Position numbers and translations under genes: made by a program
Shown here: positions 16,901 to 24,947 of the stretch, in pieces
How the letters are laid out: each line of letters starts with the position of its first letter
How positions within the stretch are numbered: the stretch's first letter is position 1
The notes under the pieces: generated by a model
The model's database searches: none
Told to the model about the DNA's origin: nothing
The model's input: the letters and a program-made list of their open reading frames with translations, nothing else
Origin: an uncultured Anaerolineales bacterium
GTDB taxonomy: Bacteria > Chloroflexota > Anaerolineae > Anaerolineales > Villigracilaceae
Reading direction: 5' to 3'
Assembly (NCBI GenBank): GCA_949319575.1
Contig: CASGHD010000153.1
Coordinates: 1-43,022 of the forward strand
Length of the DNA stretch: 43,022 nt

Positions 16901-17838
16901 TCCTCATCGTCGGCGATCTCAACTCCTACGATAAAGAAGACCCGATCGACGCCGTCAAGGCTGGCTCAGACGATACCACCGGCACCAGCGACGATTACAC
17001 CGACCTTGCCTATCACTTCCAGGGCGAGGACGCCTACTCGTACGTATTCGACGGGCAAACCGGCTACCTCGATTACGGCTTGGCAAACAGTTCGCTCTTC
17101 CGCCAGGTTACCGGCATGGCAGACTGGCACATCAACTCTGATGAAGCCGACCTGATCGACTACGACACATCCTTCAAACAAGCCGCGCAGGATGCCATCA
17201 ACGCGCCGGATGCCTACCGCTCATCGGATCACGACCCGGTTCTCATCGGATTGGAACTTGATCCGCCCTTCCCGGGCGCTTCCGTGCTTGACAACTTCAA
17301 CCGCCCCGGCTCCGCTCTCGGACCAAACTGGCGCGGCTCCACCAGCGCATACAAGATCGTCGGCAACCAACAGGTAGATGTGCGCAACAACGGACCCATC
17401 TATTGGAGAAACGCGTTCGGCGTGAACCAGGAAGTCTTCGTAACCCTCACCGATGTCGATGAGGATGCGCTTGAGCAAAACCTGCTGTTGAAAGTTCAGG
17501 GTTCGGTTCTCCCCAACTGGGGCGCCGGTGTGATCGAAGTGCTGTACGATGCCAATAGCAACACGGTCACCGTCTGGACCTTTCGCCCGGATACGCTCGC
17601 ATGGTACGGCTATAGCCCGATCCCCGTCACCTTCGCGGATGGCGATCAGTTCGGCGCGCGCGCCCTCTCCAACGGCTTGGTGCTGATCTACAAGAACGGC
17701 GTGGAGGTTGGCGCTATCACCCTCAACACCGGCGACCAGGCATTCTTCAACCCCAAAGGCGGCCGCATCGGACTCTGGTTCATCAACGCCAAAGACGCCT
17801 ACTTCGACGACTTCGGCGGCGGGAACATAGTCCCGTAA
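13996..17838 (+). CDS. Secreted ExeM-type nuclease with lamin-tail domains
   Basis: 1280 residues. A signal peptide (MKRYLPKLFSVSLILALMLS, cut near AQAA) is followed by a lamin-tail-like domain (about 35-190, INEIHYDNVG), an Ig-like domain (about 195-310), a second lamin-tail domain (about 315-490, IVINEILADPD), an OB-fold region (about 495-620), an endonuclease/exonuclease/phosphatase domain (about 750-1090) and a C-terminal beta-sandwich (about 1100-1275). Catalytic marks of the nuclease fold are present: NELEN near 818, NHFKSKG near 917, GDLNSYDKED near 973 and SSDHDPV near 1076. This is the layout of extracellular nucleases ExeM/NucH. It probably degrades external DNA for nutrients or biofilm turnover. 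GAGGAG at 13984-13989 fixes the start at 13996 rather than 13951. There is no LPxTG anchor. Confidence 0.9.
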   Translation: MKRYLPKLFSVSLILALMLSGFSTANVAQAAPRSFSNPTSTIFINEIHYDNVGADAGESIEVAGPAGTDLTGWSIVLYNASGGVTYGTDALSGTIPNQQGGYGTVFLSYPLNGIQNGGPDGLALVNAGNSVVQFLSYEGSFTATNGPANGMTSTDIGVSQAGSDAAGSSLQLTGSGDAYGDFTWVSTAAHTFGNPNTGQTFVVAGPTNPIGAGSASPATVVPGDPSLLAVTVTPGANPASTGLAVSCDLSSIGGSATQTFLDDGLNGDVAAGDNIFSFSATVDSGTSEGVKTLACSITDAELRTGNTSIVLTAQNPVAIVINEILADPDAANGDANGDGAVNTTQDEFVEIVNNEPTSLDISGWTLSDGNSARHTFPASTVIPASCSIVVFAGGAPSGTFGFSLVQTASAGQLGLNNTGDTVTLNNGAVDVASYTYGAEGGDNQSLTRNPDITGADPLVKHSVATGSGGSLFSPGKNVDGSQFGGCPSENKIHDIQGNGASSPMAGQTVVVQGIVVGDFQDGASGTNGDFNGFHLQEEDADVDADPLTSEGIFIFDGNSPAVNVALGDLVQVVGIVSEFNNLTEITAFTGVTVLNSGNPLPTAATVSLPVSAISDFEPFEGMRVTFPQALVISEYFNFDRFNEVVLTSERHLTPTAEFEPGSPQVTQAMQEFLLDKITLDDGRSTQNSNPAIHPNGSPFDLSNLFRGGDTVTNVTGVMDFAAGSYRIQPTQGASYTNVNARPVTPEDVGGSIKVASMNTLNFFLTLDTTNSDTGPGPCGANQNLDCRGADASQPLEFQRQRNKLLAALTGLNADVVGLNELENTPGVSPLGDPTNGIVAGLNATFGTGTYSFIDTGVIGGDAIRVGFIYKTTTIAPVGNFAILDSSVDPRFNDGKSRPALAQTFEEIATGARFTVVINHFKSKGSACVDVGDPDIGDGQGNCNQTRKAAAQALVDWLATDPTDSNDADFLIVGDLNSYDKEDPIDAVKAGSDDTTGTSDDYTDLAYHFQGEDAYSYVFDGQTGYLDYGLANSSLFRQVTGMADWHINSDEADLIDYDTSFKQAAQDAINAPDAYRSSDHDPVLIGLELDPPFPGASVLDNFNRPGSALGPNWRGSTSAYKIVGNQQVDVRNNGPIYWRNAFGVNQEVFVTLTDVDEDALEQNLLLKVQGSVLPNWGAGVIEVLYDANSNTVTVWTFRPDTLAWYGYSPIPVTFADGDQFGARALSNGLVLIYKNGVEVGAITLNTGDQAFFNPKGGRIGLWFINAKDAYFDDFGGGNIVP

Positions 17839-17885
17839 GCAGACTCAACACACTTGACGCGGACTGACTGTCAAGTGGACAATAA

Positions 17886-17921
17886 AAAAACAGCCCCGCG
17901 AAAAATCGCGGGGCTGTTTTT
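17886..17921 (+). terminator. Intrinsic terminator of the nuclease gene
   Basis: A 16-bp stem AAAAACAGCCCCGCGA / TCGCGGGGCTGTTTTT with a 4-base A loop, followed by T. The A-run on the left also lets it act on the minus strand, after the SUI1 gene end at 18033. Confidence 0.93.
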
Positions 17922-18032
17922 GATGTGTGTGACTTACGCAGTTGGCGGACAGTTATTACTACCGCCGTCATAGCGCGACTTCAACGAAACAGGCTCAACT
18001 GCGTAACCCCTTATTTGAAAAATGCAAAACGA

Positions 18033-18365
18033 TCATCCTCCCGCGATCTTAACCTTGTACCCCAACTTCGACAACAACGCCGCGATCTTCTCACGATGCT
18101 CGCCTTGAATTTCGATCACGCCGTCTTTCACCGTCCCGCCCGTGCCGCACTCCTGCTTGAGCCTCTTCGCCAGCGACTTCACCTCCTCCGCCGACAACAC
18201 AAGATTCTTCACCAACGTCACCGCCTTGCCGCCGCGTCCAGCCGATTCGCGGTGGAGGTAGATGGTTTGTTGTTGACGCGGGACGGATTGTAAATCGGCG
18301 GGCGCTTGATCTTTCTTTCGGAGGTCTCCCTGTTCCGAAGACCAGACTGTTTTGTCGTTTGGCAT
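18033..18365 (-). CDS. SUI1/YciH-family translation factor
   Basis: 110 residues. The C-terminal two-thirds is a SUI1 (eIF1-like) domain: TIYLHRESAGRGGKAVTLVKNL, the LKQECGTGGTVKDGVIEIQGEH region with the conserved CGTGG-x-K, and LLSKLGYKVKIAGG at the end. Bacterial YciH is thought to influence start-site fidelity or act under stress. The gene has no Shine-Dalgarno sequence; TATAAT on the minus strand at 18387-18382 would start transcription near 18375 and leave only about 10 bases of leader. It is divergent from the recombinase-like gene, with 116 bases between them. Confidence 0.93.
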   Translation of the reverse strand: MPNDKTVWSSEQGDLRKKDQAPADLQSVPRQQQTIYLHRESAGRGGKAVTLVKNLVLSAEEVKSLAKRLKQECGTGGTVKDGVIEIQGEHREKIAALLSKLGYKVKIAGG

Positions 18366-18381
18366 GATTGATTCGGATTTT

Positions 18382-18387
18382 ATTATA
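18382..18387 (-). promoter_or_regulatory. -10 box of the SUI1 gene
   Basis: TATAAT on the minus strand, 17 bases from the ATG. No good -35 is seen. The implied leader of about 10 bases has no ribosome binding site. Confidence 0.45.
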
Positions 18388-18413
18388 AGCGCGGCAAATT
18401 ATCAAATATCCCG

Positions 18414-18442
18414 TTGACACCTGCCTCCATTCCCGATAAACT
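18414..18442 (+). promoter_or_regulatory. Promoter of the recombinase-like gene
   Basis: Consensus TTGACA at 18414-18419, a 17-base spacer, then TAAACT at 18437-18442. Transcription should start near 18449, leaving a leader of about 33 bases that includes AGGAG. Confidence 0.7.
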
Positions 18443-18481
18443 ATACGCAATCAAAAAAACAGAAAGAACACAGGAGCTATC

Positions 18482-19375
18482 ATGCCTGAGAAGCTTGCCT
18501 CACATTTAAACCAGAACACACCGCTCATCACCGCCATCAACTCGTGGGAGAGTTACCTCGCCGATCAGGGACGCTCGCCGAACACGATCAAAGCCTTCCT
18601 TTCGGATGCGCGCCTGCTCACCACATTCCTGCCAGAAGATGTGACGCTCGGCAAAGTCACCACCAAAGAGCTAAACCGCTACTTCGAATGGATGGAAACA
18701 GAGCGCGACGTGCCGTGCAGTCCCAAGACGCTGGCGCGGCGCATCACTGCGGTCAAGTCGTTGTTTCGCTGGTTGCACAAATTTGGCGCTCTAGTCGTTG
18801 ACCCTGCCGAGAAGGTGGCGCAACGCTCCGCCATCAGCCCCATCCCCACCGTGCTGACCCCGAAAGAATACGATGAAGCGCTCCTCGCCGCGGACCGTCG
18901 CCGCCGCGCCGCGAAGCCAGACGCGCGTCTGTTTGCGTTGGCGTATTTGTTATTATCAACAGGGATCAAAAAGAGCGAGACTCTCGGAATCAAGCTCGAA
19001 CATCTCGAATTAGACACTCCCAACGGACCGCAGGTCTTCATCAAATATGCGACTCCCGCGAATCGCTACAAGGAGCGGAAGATCACCCTGCCCGAAGATT
19101 GGATTCCCGCTTACGAGGAATATATCGCTCAGTACAAGCCCGAGGAGAAACTCTTCCCCTGGTCACAGCGGCGGCTGGAATATCTGCTTGAAGATGTTAG
19201 CAACGAGGCGGGACTCAACAAACACCTCTCCTTCGACATGTGCCGCTGGACGTGCGCGCTCAACGATTACCGCGCCGGAGTGGAACCGGATGCGATACGC
19301 CAAAAACTTGGCGTATCCAAGATCCAATGGCGCGAGTTGTTCATCAAGTTACAAAAGTTAGCGGGTGGAAAATAA
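18482..19375 (+). CDS. Tyrosine recombinase-like protein, catalytic residues lost
   Basis: 297 residues with XerC/D architecture: an N-terminal SAM-like core-binding domain (about 15-105, YLADQGRSPNTIKAFLSDAR) and a C-terminal catalytic fold (about 120-295). The expected catalytic positions have changed: TG-L-R-x-SE is TGIKKSE (Lys163 for Arg), HxLRH is DMCRW (Asp252, Arg255, Trp256), GH is GV (Val278), and the Tyr nine residues later is Phe287. Only one Arg and possibly Lys198/200 survive. It therefore probably binds DNA without cutting it, as a domesticated regulator or structural protein. AGGAG precedes the ATG and the promoter is strong. A family C palindrome overlaps its stop codon. Confidence 0.8.
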   Translation: MPEKLASHLNQNTPLITAINSWESYLADQGRSPNTIKAFLSDARLLTTFLPEDVTLGKVTTKELNRYFEWMETERDVPCSPKTLARRITAVKSLFRWLHKFGALVVDPAEKVAQRSAISPIPTVLTPKEYDEALLAADRRRRAAKPDARLFALAYLLLSTGIKKSETLGIKLEHLELDTPNGPQVFIKYATPANRYKERKITLPEDWIPAYEEYIAQYKPEEKLFPWSQRRLEYLLEDVSNEAGLNKHLSFDMCRWTCALNDYRAGVEPDAIRQKLGVSKIQWRELFIKLQKLAGGK

Positions 19376-19516
19376 TGTCGTTGCGCGGAGGAGCGCTTCG
19401 GCGAACTCAGCGTACCTCCGCGGCGGCGAAGTAATCTCCTCGCCCTGCCAAAACAAACGTTGGGATGCGGCGAGGAGATTGCTTCGTCAGCCCTTCGGCT
19501 TCCTCGCCGCGACATT
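19374..19516. repeat. Family C palindromic element, copy 2, between convergent stops
   Basis: The ends are AATGTCGTTGCGCGGAGGAG (from 19374) and CTTCCTCGCCGCGACATT (to 19516); the interior also pairs (GAGATTGCTTCG / CGAAGTAATCTC). It fills the space between two convergent genes and shares bases with both stop codons (19373-19375 and 19515-19517). No T-run is seen, so intrinsic termination by this element is uncertain. Confidence 0.8.
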
Positions 19517-20945
19517 AATCGCGGGTCAACGAAAAATAGACTGCCTGCCTTGTTGCTTCCGTCAAGCGGAACGGATGCGCCAGGCGATAGCCAGGCACCC
19601 ATACCACGCGCTCACCCATACACAACAGGGGCCATCGGTCGCGCGCCCGTTGCGGCAATTTCACATTGATAAAGAAATCGGATAACTTCGACTCGTGCCC
19701 GTCCATGCCGAGAGGCTCGAAACGGTCGCCCTCCTGCCTCGCGCGGAGTTCCAGCGTGTCAGAAAGCTCGCCCGCATCCAACCATACCTGAAACGGATCA
19801 TCGTTCGCGCGCGCCTGCTCGATCGCCAGCGAGGGGATATTCCAGCGTTCGCAACTGAACTTCCACCCGCCCGATAACTCCACCTGGTCGGGAACCTGCA
19901 ATGGGACGATCTTCGCTTCTGTCGGAAGTTGGGGCCAGCGCTCAATGGGCAAGGTGATGTGACCCTCCACAACGTAGATCACCGATCCTTCGCGCAGTAA
20001 ATGCATGCCTCTCGCCAGGTCCATGCGCGTGGGACGTTCAGGGTCGATGACAAAATATGCGGCGCGTTCGAGGGTGGCGTAGTTCGCGTCGAGGTTGTCG
20101 GGATGGAGATGCTCCATGGCGCGGCGAATCAGGTTCCGTTGGAGTCCGAGGCGTTGTTGGGTCAGCGCGGAAACATCAAAGGCGACGAAGTTCGCTGTTT
20201 CCTGGGTGACGACATCCTTCCACGCGTCATCCAACACGGTTAACAAGATTTCATGATCGCCCGCCAACGATTTCGATGTGCGCCAGACCGTCTCACGGAA
20301 GCGCGGATTGTACGACTCGAGCGTGGGGATGAGCAGGTGCCGCAAGCGGTTGCGGAAAAAATCGAGCGAGGCGTTGCTGGGGTCGTGCCGCGGGCGAAAC
20401 CCGTTTGCCGCGCAATATACGACAGTTTCCTCGCGCCACACATCGAGCAGAGGGCGCACGATGGGGATTTCGGCATCGAACATGTGGATGATCGTGCGGT
20501 GACTCATGCCTTTCAAGCCAGCCAAGCCCGCGCCGCGCACAAAGTGCATGAGCACTGTTTCAACCTGGTCGTCTGCCGTATGACCGACCGCCACGGCTTG
20601 CGCATTGTAGCGGCGAGCCTGTTTCATCAGGAAGCGATACCGCAAGATCCGCGCGGCTTCTTCCACTGATAGTTTTTCCGCATCGGCAAAGGCGCGCACG
20701 TCGCCATTTTCGATCACCCACTTGAGGTTGAGCCGTCCCGCGGCTTGCTCGACCGTGTTGGCATCCGCGTCGGAATCGGGGCGCAGTTTATGGTTGAAGT
20801 GCGCCACAACGACTCGATACCCTGCCGCGCGAAGCACATTCATTAAACACAAACTATCGGGTCCGCCGGAGACGCCCGCGATGATGGGTTTGTCTTGATT
20901 GAGTCCGCATTGCTCGCGGAGAGTGGAGGCAAGATGTTCGAGCAT
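19515..20945 (-). CDS. tilS: tRNA(Ile)-lysidine synthetase
   Basis: 476 residues, the full two-domain form. It attaches lysine to C34 of the CAU-anticodon tRNA(Ile), changing its reading from AUG to AUA. The N-type ATP pyrophosphatase loop SGGPDS is at 26-31. VVVAHFNHKLRPDSDADA, GHTADDQVETVLMHFVRGAG and DPSNASLDFFRNRLRHLLIP follow, all TilS signatures. The C-terminal domain includes ELRARQEGDRFEPLGM and ends with WPLLCMGERVVWVPGYRLA. This is an essential housekeeping gene. A weak AGGA precedes the ATG. It lies 66 bases after the importer operon on the same strand and may be read through from it. Confidence 0.95.
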   Translation of the reverse strand: MLEHLASTLREQCGLNQDKPIIAGVSGGPDSLCLMNVLRAAGYRVVVAHFNHKLRPDSDADANTVEQAAGRLNLKWVIENGDVRAFADAEKLSVEEAARILRYRFLMKQARRYNAQAVAVGHTADDQVETVLMHFVRGAGLAGLKGMSHRTIIHMFDAEIPIVRPLLDVWREETVVYCAANGFRPRHDPSNASLDFFRNRLRHLLIPTLESYNPRFRETVWRTSKSLAGDHEILLTVLDDAWKDVVTQETANFVAFDVSALTQQRLGLQRNLIRRAMEHLHPDNLDANYATLERAAYFVIDPERPTRMDLARGMHLLREGSVIYVVEGHITLPIERWPQLPTEAKIVPLQVPDQVELSGGWKFSCERWNIPSLAIEQARANDDPFQVWLDAGELSDTLELRARQEGDRFEPLGMDGHESKLSDFFINVKLPQRARDRWPLLCMGERVVWVPGYRLAHPFRLTEATRQAVYFSLTRD

Positions 20946-21011
20946 GATTTTCCTAAACGCGACAGATACAAAGGCTTAAAATCTTTTCGGTCGTGACCTT
21001 CGTGACGAGAA

Positions 21012-21980
21012 TCACTTGCCTCGTTCTCCTCGGATGTACGGAACGCCCAATGCGGCGGGCGCGCCGAGGCGCTTGCGCATGGATTCGCGCGAGCCGATCA
21101 CCAGCACGATGACCGTGAAGGCGTAGGGAATCATCTGCAAAAAGAAACCGAGGTAGGCGTTGTAGTAAAAGGGATTGTCGAACCCTAATAAGGTGAGCGG
21201 ACCTTGAATATCGAGGATGAGACGGCGGAGCGCGCCGAACGCATACGAGCCGATCGCCGCGCGAATCGGATCCCACTGCGCGAAGATGACGAGCCCCACC
21301 GCGATCCATCCCTGCCCGCCGGTGGTCAACTCGCTGAACCAGCCGGGCGCGACTGCCAGGCTGATGGTTGCGCCACCCAGCCCTGCGAGCATTCCGCCTA
21401 CAAAGACGTACGCGTATCGCAAACGATAAACATTAATGCCGAGCGCATCCGCCGCGGAGGGATATTCGCCAACAGCGCGAAGGTGTAAACCCGGGCGGGT
21501 GTGGTTGATGTAATACCACGCCAGGGGCGTCATCAAATAACCGATGTAGACCAATACACTGTGGTTCGTAAAAAAGATCGGACCAAGGATCGGGATAAGC
21601 GAAAGCAACGGGATGGAAAAACTCGGCATGAGCGCAACTGTCCCCGCCTTGCTCAAGCCTTCGCCCAACACGAGGCTGATCCCCGCGCCCACAAGGGTAA
21701 GCGCAAGCCCGCTCACAACCTGGTCTGCGTGCAGGGTGATGGCAATGAACGCATGGATCTGACTGAGCAAGCCAGCCACAACCATTGCGGCAAGCACGCC
21801 AATCCACGGGTTGCCGGTGGCGATGGTGACGCTGAAAGCGGTCATCGCGCCGATCAACATCATGCCTTCGACGCCGAGGTTCAGCACGCCGGAGCGTTCG
21901 GCTAATACTTCGCCCAACGTGGCGAAGAGGAGTACCGTTCCGCTGGCGACGCCCGCCTGAAGAATAACGATGGGATCCAT
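21012..21980 (-). CDS. BMP-type ABC importer permease 2
   Basis: 322 residues, about eight to nine membrane segments, of the BPD_transp_2 family (the YufQ/NupQ-type half). Characteristic stretches are RSGVLNLGVEGMMLIGAM near the N-terminus, LHADQVVSGLALTLVGAGIS, and the cytoplasmic GEYPSAADALGINVYRLRY loop that contacts the ATPase (EAA-like). It pairs with the permease encoded upstream to form the channel of a nucleoside-type importer in the membrane. The start has GGAG about nine bases upstream. It is separated from the first permease by 105 bases that hold a family D palindrome, but remains in the same transcription direction. Confidence 0.92.
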   Translation of the reverse strand: MDPIVILQAGVASGTVLLFATLGEVLAERSGVLNLGVEGMMLIGAMTAFSVTIATGNPWIGVLAAMVVAGLLSQIHAFIAITLHADQVVSGLALTLVGAGISLVLGEGLSKAGTVALMPSFSIPLLSLIPILGPIFFTNHSVLVYIGYLMTPLAWYYINHTRPGLHLRAVGEYPSAADALGINVYRLRYAYVFVGGMLAGLGGATISLAVAPGWFSELTTGGQGWIAVGLVIFAQWDPIRAAIGSYAFGALRRLILDIQGPLTLLGFDNPFYYNAYLGFFLQMIPYAFTVIVLVIGSRESMRKRLGAPAALGVPYIRGERGK

Positions 21981-22007
21981 AAATAATTTCTCCGATGATT
22001 CCTATTG

Positions 22008-22079
22008 AACCGCGAAGCGCGCTAAGAACGCTAAGAAAACCTTTTATAAAACCTATGCGTTCTTCGCGCCTTAGCGGTT
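22008..22079. repeat. Family D palindromic element, intergenic copy
   Basis: AACCGCGAAGCGCGCTAAGAA (left, from 22008) pairs with TTCTTCGCGCCTTAGCGGTT (right, to 22079). It sits between two permease genes, 6 bases from the upstream gene's stop codon. The same element occurs at 36898-36960 and, inside a gene, at 39261-39336 and 40946-41025. Confidence 0.8.
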
Positions 22080-22085
22080 AATAAA

Positions 22086-23210
22086 TTACTCTTCTTCGCC
22101 TTTCACCAAACGAACCCGATACCGCAACAAAAAGTCACTCGCAATCAAACACACAAGGATGATTCCCTGAATCATCTTGGGGATGCCCGAGGGCTGAATC
22201 TCGCGTCCTGCCAGGATCAACGCGCCGAACAGAATCGAAACGACGATAATCGCCAACGGATTCAACTTCGCCAGCCATGCCACAATGATGCCGGTGAAAC
22301 CGTATCCCGCGTTGATGGGGGCTGTCTGCAATCGGCGGACAACGCCCGACACTTCGCTCATGCCGCCCAACCCAGCCAGCGCGCCCGAAAGCGCCATCAC
22401 AAGGATCGTATTCTTCACGATATTCACCCCGGCATATTTCGCCGCATGAGGGTTGTCCCCGATCAAACGAATCTCATAGCCCCAACGACTTCGATACACG
22501 ATGAACCACAAGAGAATCGCCGCCGCAATGCCGAACAACAGACCCGCATGTGTGGTAAGCCCGCGCAAAAAAGGAATAGTTGCGGCGTAATCCGAAAGTC
22601 GCGGCAGGGACGCATTAACGGGAAACTTCGGGCTCATCTGAAAGCCTCCCTCGCTCCACACGCCGAAAATCCAATAATTCACCCACGAGACCGCAATATA
22701 ATTCAACATCAACGAACTGATAATCTCGTTCACGTTGAATTTCGCCTTCAGATAACCGGGGATCAACCCCCACAACGCGCCCATGCCCATCCCCGCCAGC
22801 GCCATCAGCGGGATGAACATCCAGCGCGGCGATTCGGGCGCGAGCGCCGGCGCAAGCACAATCGCGCTCGCGCCCCACGCGCCCATGATGAACTGCCCCT
22901 CCGCGCCAATGTTCCACAATTTCATGCGGAATGCAATCGTACAAGCCAGCGCGGTCAGGATGATCGGCGTCGCCTTCACAATGGTATCCGAGAGCACACC
23001 AACACTCCCAAACGCGGCGCGCGCAATGTGCAGGTACGAAGCGAACGGATTGCCCCCAACAACAGCAATCACCACGCCGCCCAAGATCAATGCCACTGCC
23101 ACCGCGCCGAGCGAGATCAACAGCGATTCTTTTCCACTGGGTTCGTCGAGCCGCGGTTCGATCTTGACGCGCAACCTGCCGCCTGATTTTTTCAAAGACG
23201 ACTCAGCCAT
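22086..23210 (-). CDS. BMP-type ABC importer permease 1
   Basis: 374 residues with about nine to ten membrane segments, BPD_transp_2 family (YufP/NupP-type half). KATPIILTALACTIAFRMKLWNIGAEGQFIMGAWGAS and the loop GDNPHAAKYAGVNIVKNTI are family marks; the latter is the EAA-like contact with the ATPase. A longer cytoplasmic N-terminus (about 1-25) is rich in charge. Its first 8 bases overlap the end of the ATPase gene (ATGGCTGA), so translation is probably coupled. A GGAG site lies within the ATPase 3' end. With its partner it forms the membrane channel. Confidence 0.93.
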   Translation of the reverse strand: MAESSLKKSGGRLRVKIEPRLDEPSGKESLLISLGAVAVALILGGVVIAVVGGNPFASYLHIARAAFGSVGVLSDTIVKATPIILTALACTIAFRMKLWNIGAEGQFIMGAWGASAIVLAPALAPESPRWMFIPLMALAGMGMGALWGLIPGYLKAKFNVNEIISSLMLNYIAVSWVNYWIFGVWSEGGFQMSPKFPVNASLPRLSDYAATIPFLRGLTTHAGLLFGIAAAILLWFIVYRSRWGYEIRLIGDNPHAAKYAGVNIVKNTILVMALSGALAGLGGMSEVSGVVRRLQTAPINAGYGFTGIIVAWLAKLNPLAIIVVSILFGALILAGREIQPSGIPKMIQGIILVCLIASDFLLRYRVRLVKGEEE

Positions 23211-24795
23211 GTTTCTCCACTCCCTCGCTCTGGATATGTTCCAACGGCGAGCCGGTCATCATTAGACCAATCGCCTCGATCAACCTTTCATCTGGTTCGC
23301 CAGTAGCGACTTTTACCTCGCCCATAATTTTCCCCTCGTAGATCACGTAGACGCGGTCGCTCAACGCGAGCAGTTCCTCCAACTCTTCAGAGATGAGCAG
23401 GACTGCCGCATCCGCTTCGCGCTGGGTAAGCAAAAGACGATGGACTCCCTCGATCGCGCCCACGTCCAGCCCGCGCGTCGGTTGAACCGCCACCATGAAG
23501 TTGGGATGCCCCGAAATCTCACGCGCCAGAATGACGCGTTGCAGGTTGCCACCAGAGAGCAGACGCACGGGCGTGTTGACCGTCGGCACGATGATGTCGT
23601 ACGCTTCCTTAAGTTGTTGCGCGAACTTTGACGCCGCGTTCATGTCGATCATCGAACCCTTCGAGATGGGCGCCTTGCGATAATTCTTCATAATGACGTT
23701 GTCGGTCACGCTCAGGTTGGGTGAACTGCCGACGTGCGTGCGGTCTTCCGGCACATACGACATGCCGTGTTGAATTCCGTACAAAGTATCGCGGTTGCTG
23801 ACTTTATCGCCGTTCAACTCCACATCCCCTTGTTCGCATTTGCGCAGACCGGCGATCACCTGCGAGAGTTCGATCTGCCCATTCCCTGCAACACCGGCTA
23901 ACCCTACAATCTCGCCCGCGCGCACATGCAGGGATAATCCGCGCAGGGCAGGCAAGCCTTTATCATTCTCCGCATAGACATCTTTCACATCGAGGATGAC
24001 CTTGCCCGCATCCTTCGGCTTTTTATCCACGAACAGCACCACCTCGCGCCCCACCATCATGCTGGCGAGTTCCTGCTTGCTCACGCCTTTGGCAGGGATG
24101 CCCGAAGCCGTCACCTTGCCGCGCCGCAGCACGCTGACGCGGTCTGCGATGGAGGAAACCTCATTCAATTTGTGGCTGATAAAGATCACCGATTTGCCTT
24201 GCGCTACCATCGAACGCAGAGTCACGAATAACCCGTCAATCTCCTGCGGCGCAAGGACGGCTGTCGGCTCGTCCATCACAAGCACATCCGCGCCGCGATA
24301 AAGCATCTTCAATAATTCCACCCGCTGTTGCTCGCCGACCGATAATTGCCAGATCTTCGCGCGCGGGTCAACCTTCAAGCCGAACCTATCACCCAAGTCC
24401 GCGATTCTTTTATCGTATTCATTCAGGCGCATGAGAAAGCGAGGCTCATCAAGCCCAAGCAAGATATTTTCAGTAACGGTCTGAGAAGGGACAAGCATAA
24501 AATGCTGATGCACCATCCCGATCCCCGCGTTGATGGCATCGCGCGGAGAGGAGAACTCCAGCGTTTTGCCCTTCACTTTGATCGTGCCGGCATCCTGTTT
24601 GTATAACCCCGCCAGCACGCTCATCAATGTGCTCTTCCCCGCTCCGTTCTCTCCCAACAAGGCATGGATCTCCCCTGTGCGCAATTCAAAATCCACATGA
24701 TCGTTAGCAAGCACACCGGGAAAGCGCTTGACGATGCCGCGCATTTCGACGACGAGAGGAGGTTGTTGCGGGTTGGCGTTGGTGGTCGCGTCCAA
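23203..24795 (-). CDS. BMP-type ABC importer ATPase (two nucleotide-binding domains)
   Basis: 530 residues carrying two ABC domains in tandem, as in YufO/RbsA-type proteins. The first is complete: Walker A GENGAGKSTLM near 50-60, signature LSVGEQQRVELLKML, Walker B VLVMDEP. The second has a degenerate Walker A (GVAGNGQIELS), signature LSGGNLQRVILARE and NFMVAVQPTRGLDVG, typical for the family. It powers uptake by the two permeases. The start codon is TTG at 24795, backed by AGGAG six bases upstream; the next Met is inside the fold-forming region at residue 18. The promoter side lies in the octamer repeat array. Confidence 0.93.
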   Translation of the reverse strand: MDATTNANPQQPPLVVEMRGIVKRFPGVLANDHVDFELRTGEIHALLGENGAGKSTLMSVLAGLYKQDAGTIKVKGKTLEFSSPRDAINAGIGMVHQHFMLVPSQTVTENILLGLDEPRFLMRLNEYDKRIADLGDRFGLKVDPRAKIWQLSVGEQQRVELLKMLYRGADVLVMDEPTAVLAPQEIDGLFVTLRSMVAQGKSVIFISHKLNEVSSIADRVSVLRRGKVTASGIPAKGVSKQELASMMVGREVVLFVDKKPKDAGKVILDVKDVYAENDKGLPALRGLSLHVRAGEIVGLAGVAGNGQIELSQVIAGLRKCEQGDVELNGDKVSNRDTLYGIQHGMSYVPEDRTHVGSSPNLSVTDNVIMKNYRKAPISKGSMIDMNAASKFAQQLKEAYDIIVPTVNTPVRLLSGGNLQRVILAREISGHPNFMVAVQPTRGLDVGAIEGVHRLLLTQREADAAVLLISEELEELLALSDRVYVIYEGKIMGEVKVATGEPDERLIEAIGLMMTGSPLEHIQSEGVEKHG

Positions 24796-24811
24796 GGTCG
24801 CTCCTGAGGAA

Positions 24812-24928
24812 TGTACACAAGCACACAGGTAAACAGGTGCTCATGGTATGTTTGCCTGTCTACGTGTTTACGTGTCTACGTGTTTACGTGTCTACCTGTC
24901 TACCTGTCTACCTGTCTACGTGCCTTCG
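24812..24928. repeat. Octamer tandem array with inverted left arm
   Basis: 24849-24928 is ten consecutive 8-base units of the form TGTYTACS (for example TGTCTACG, TGTTTACG, three TGTCTACC in a row), the first and last degenerate. To the left, 24812-24839 carries three to four units of the same octamer in reverse orientation (TGTACACA, AGCACACA, GGTAAACA), so the whole can fold back on itself. It lies in the gap between the bmp terminator and the ATPase gene. Confidence 0.85.
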
Positions 24929-24947
24929 TATGAACTTGCCTACCTAC

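Noticed and set aside
24849-24928. Octamer array as a CRISPR
   Set aside because: Units are 8 bases with no spacers between them, and no cas genes are in the window.
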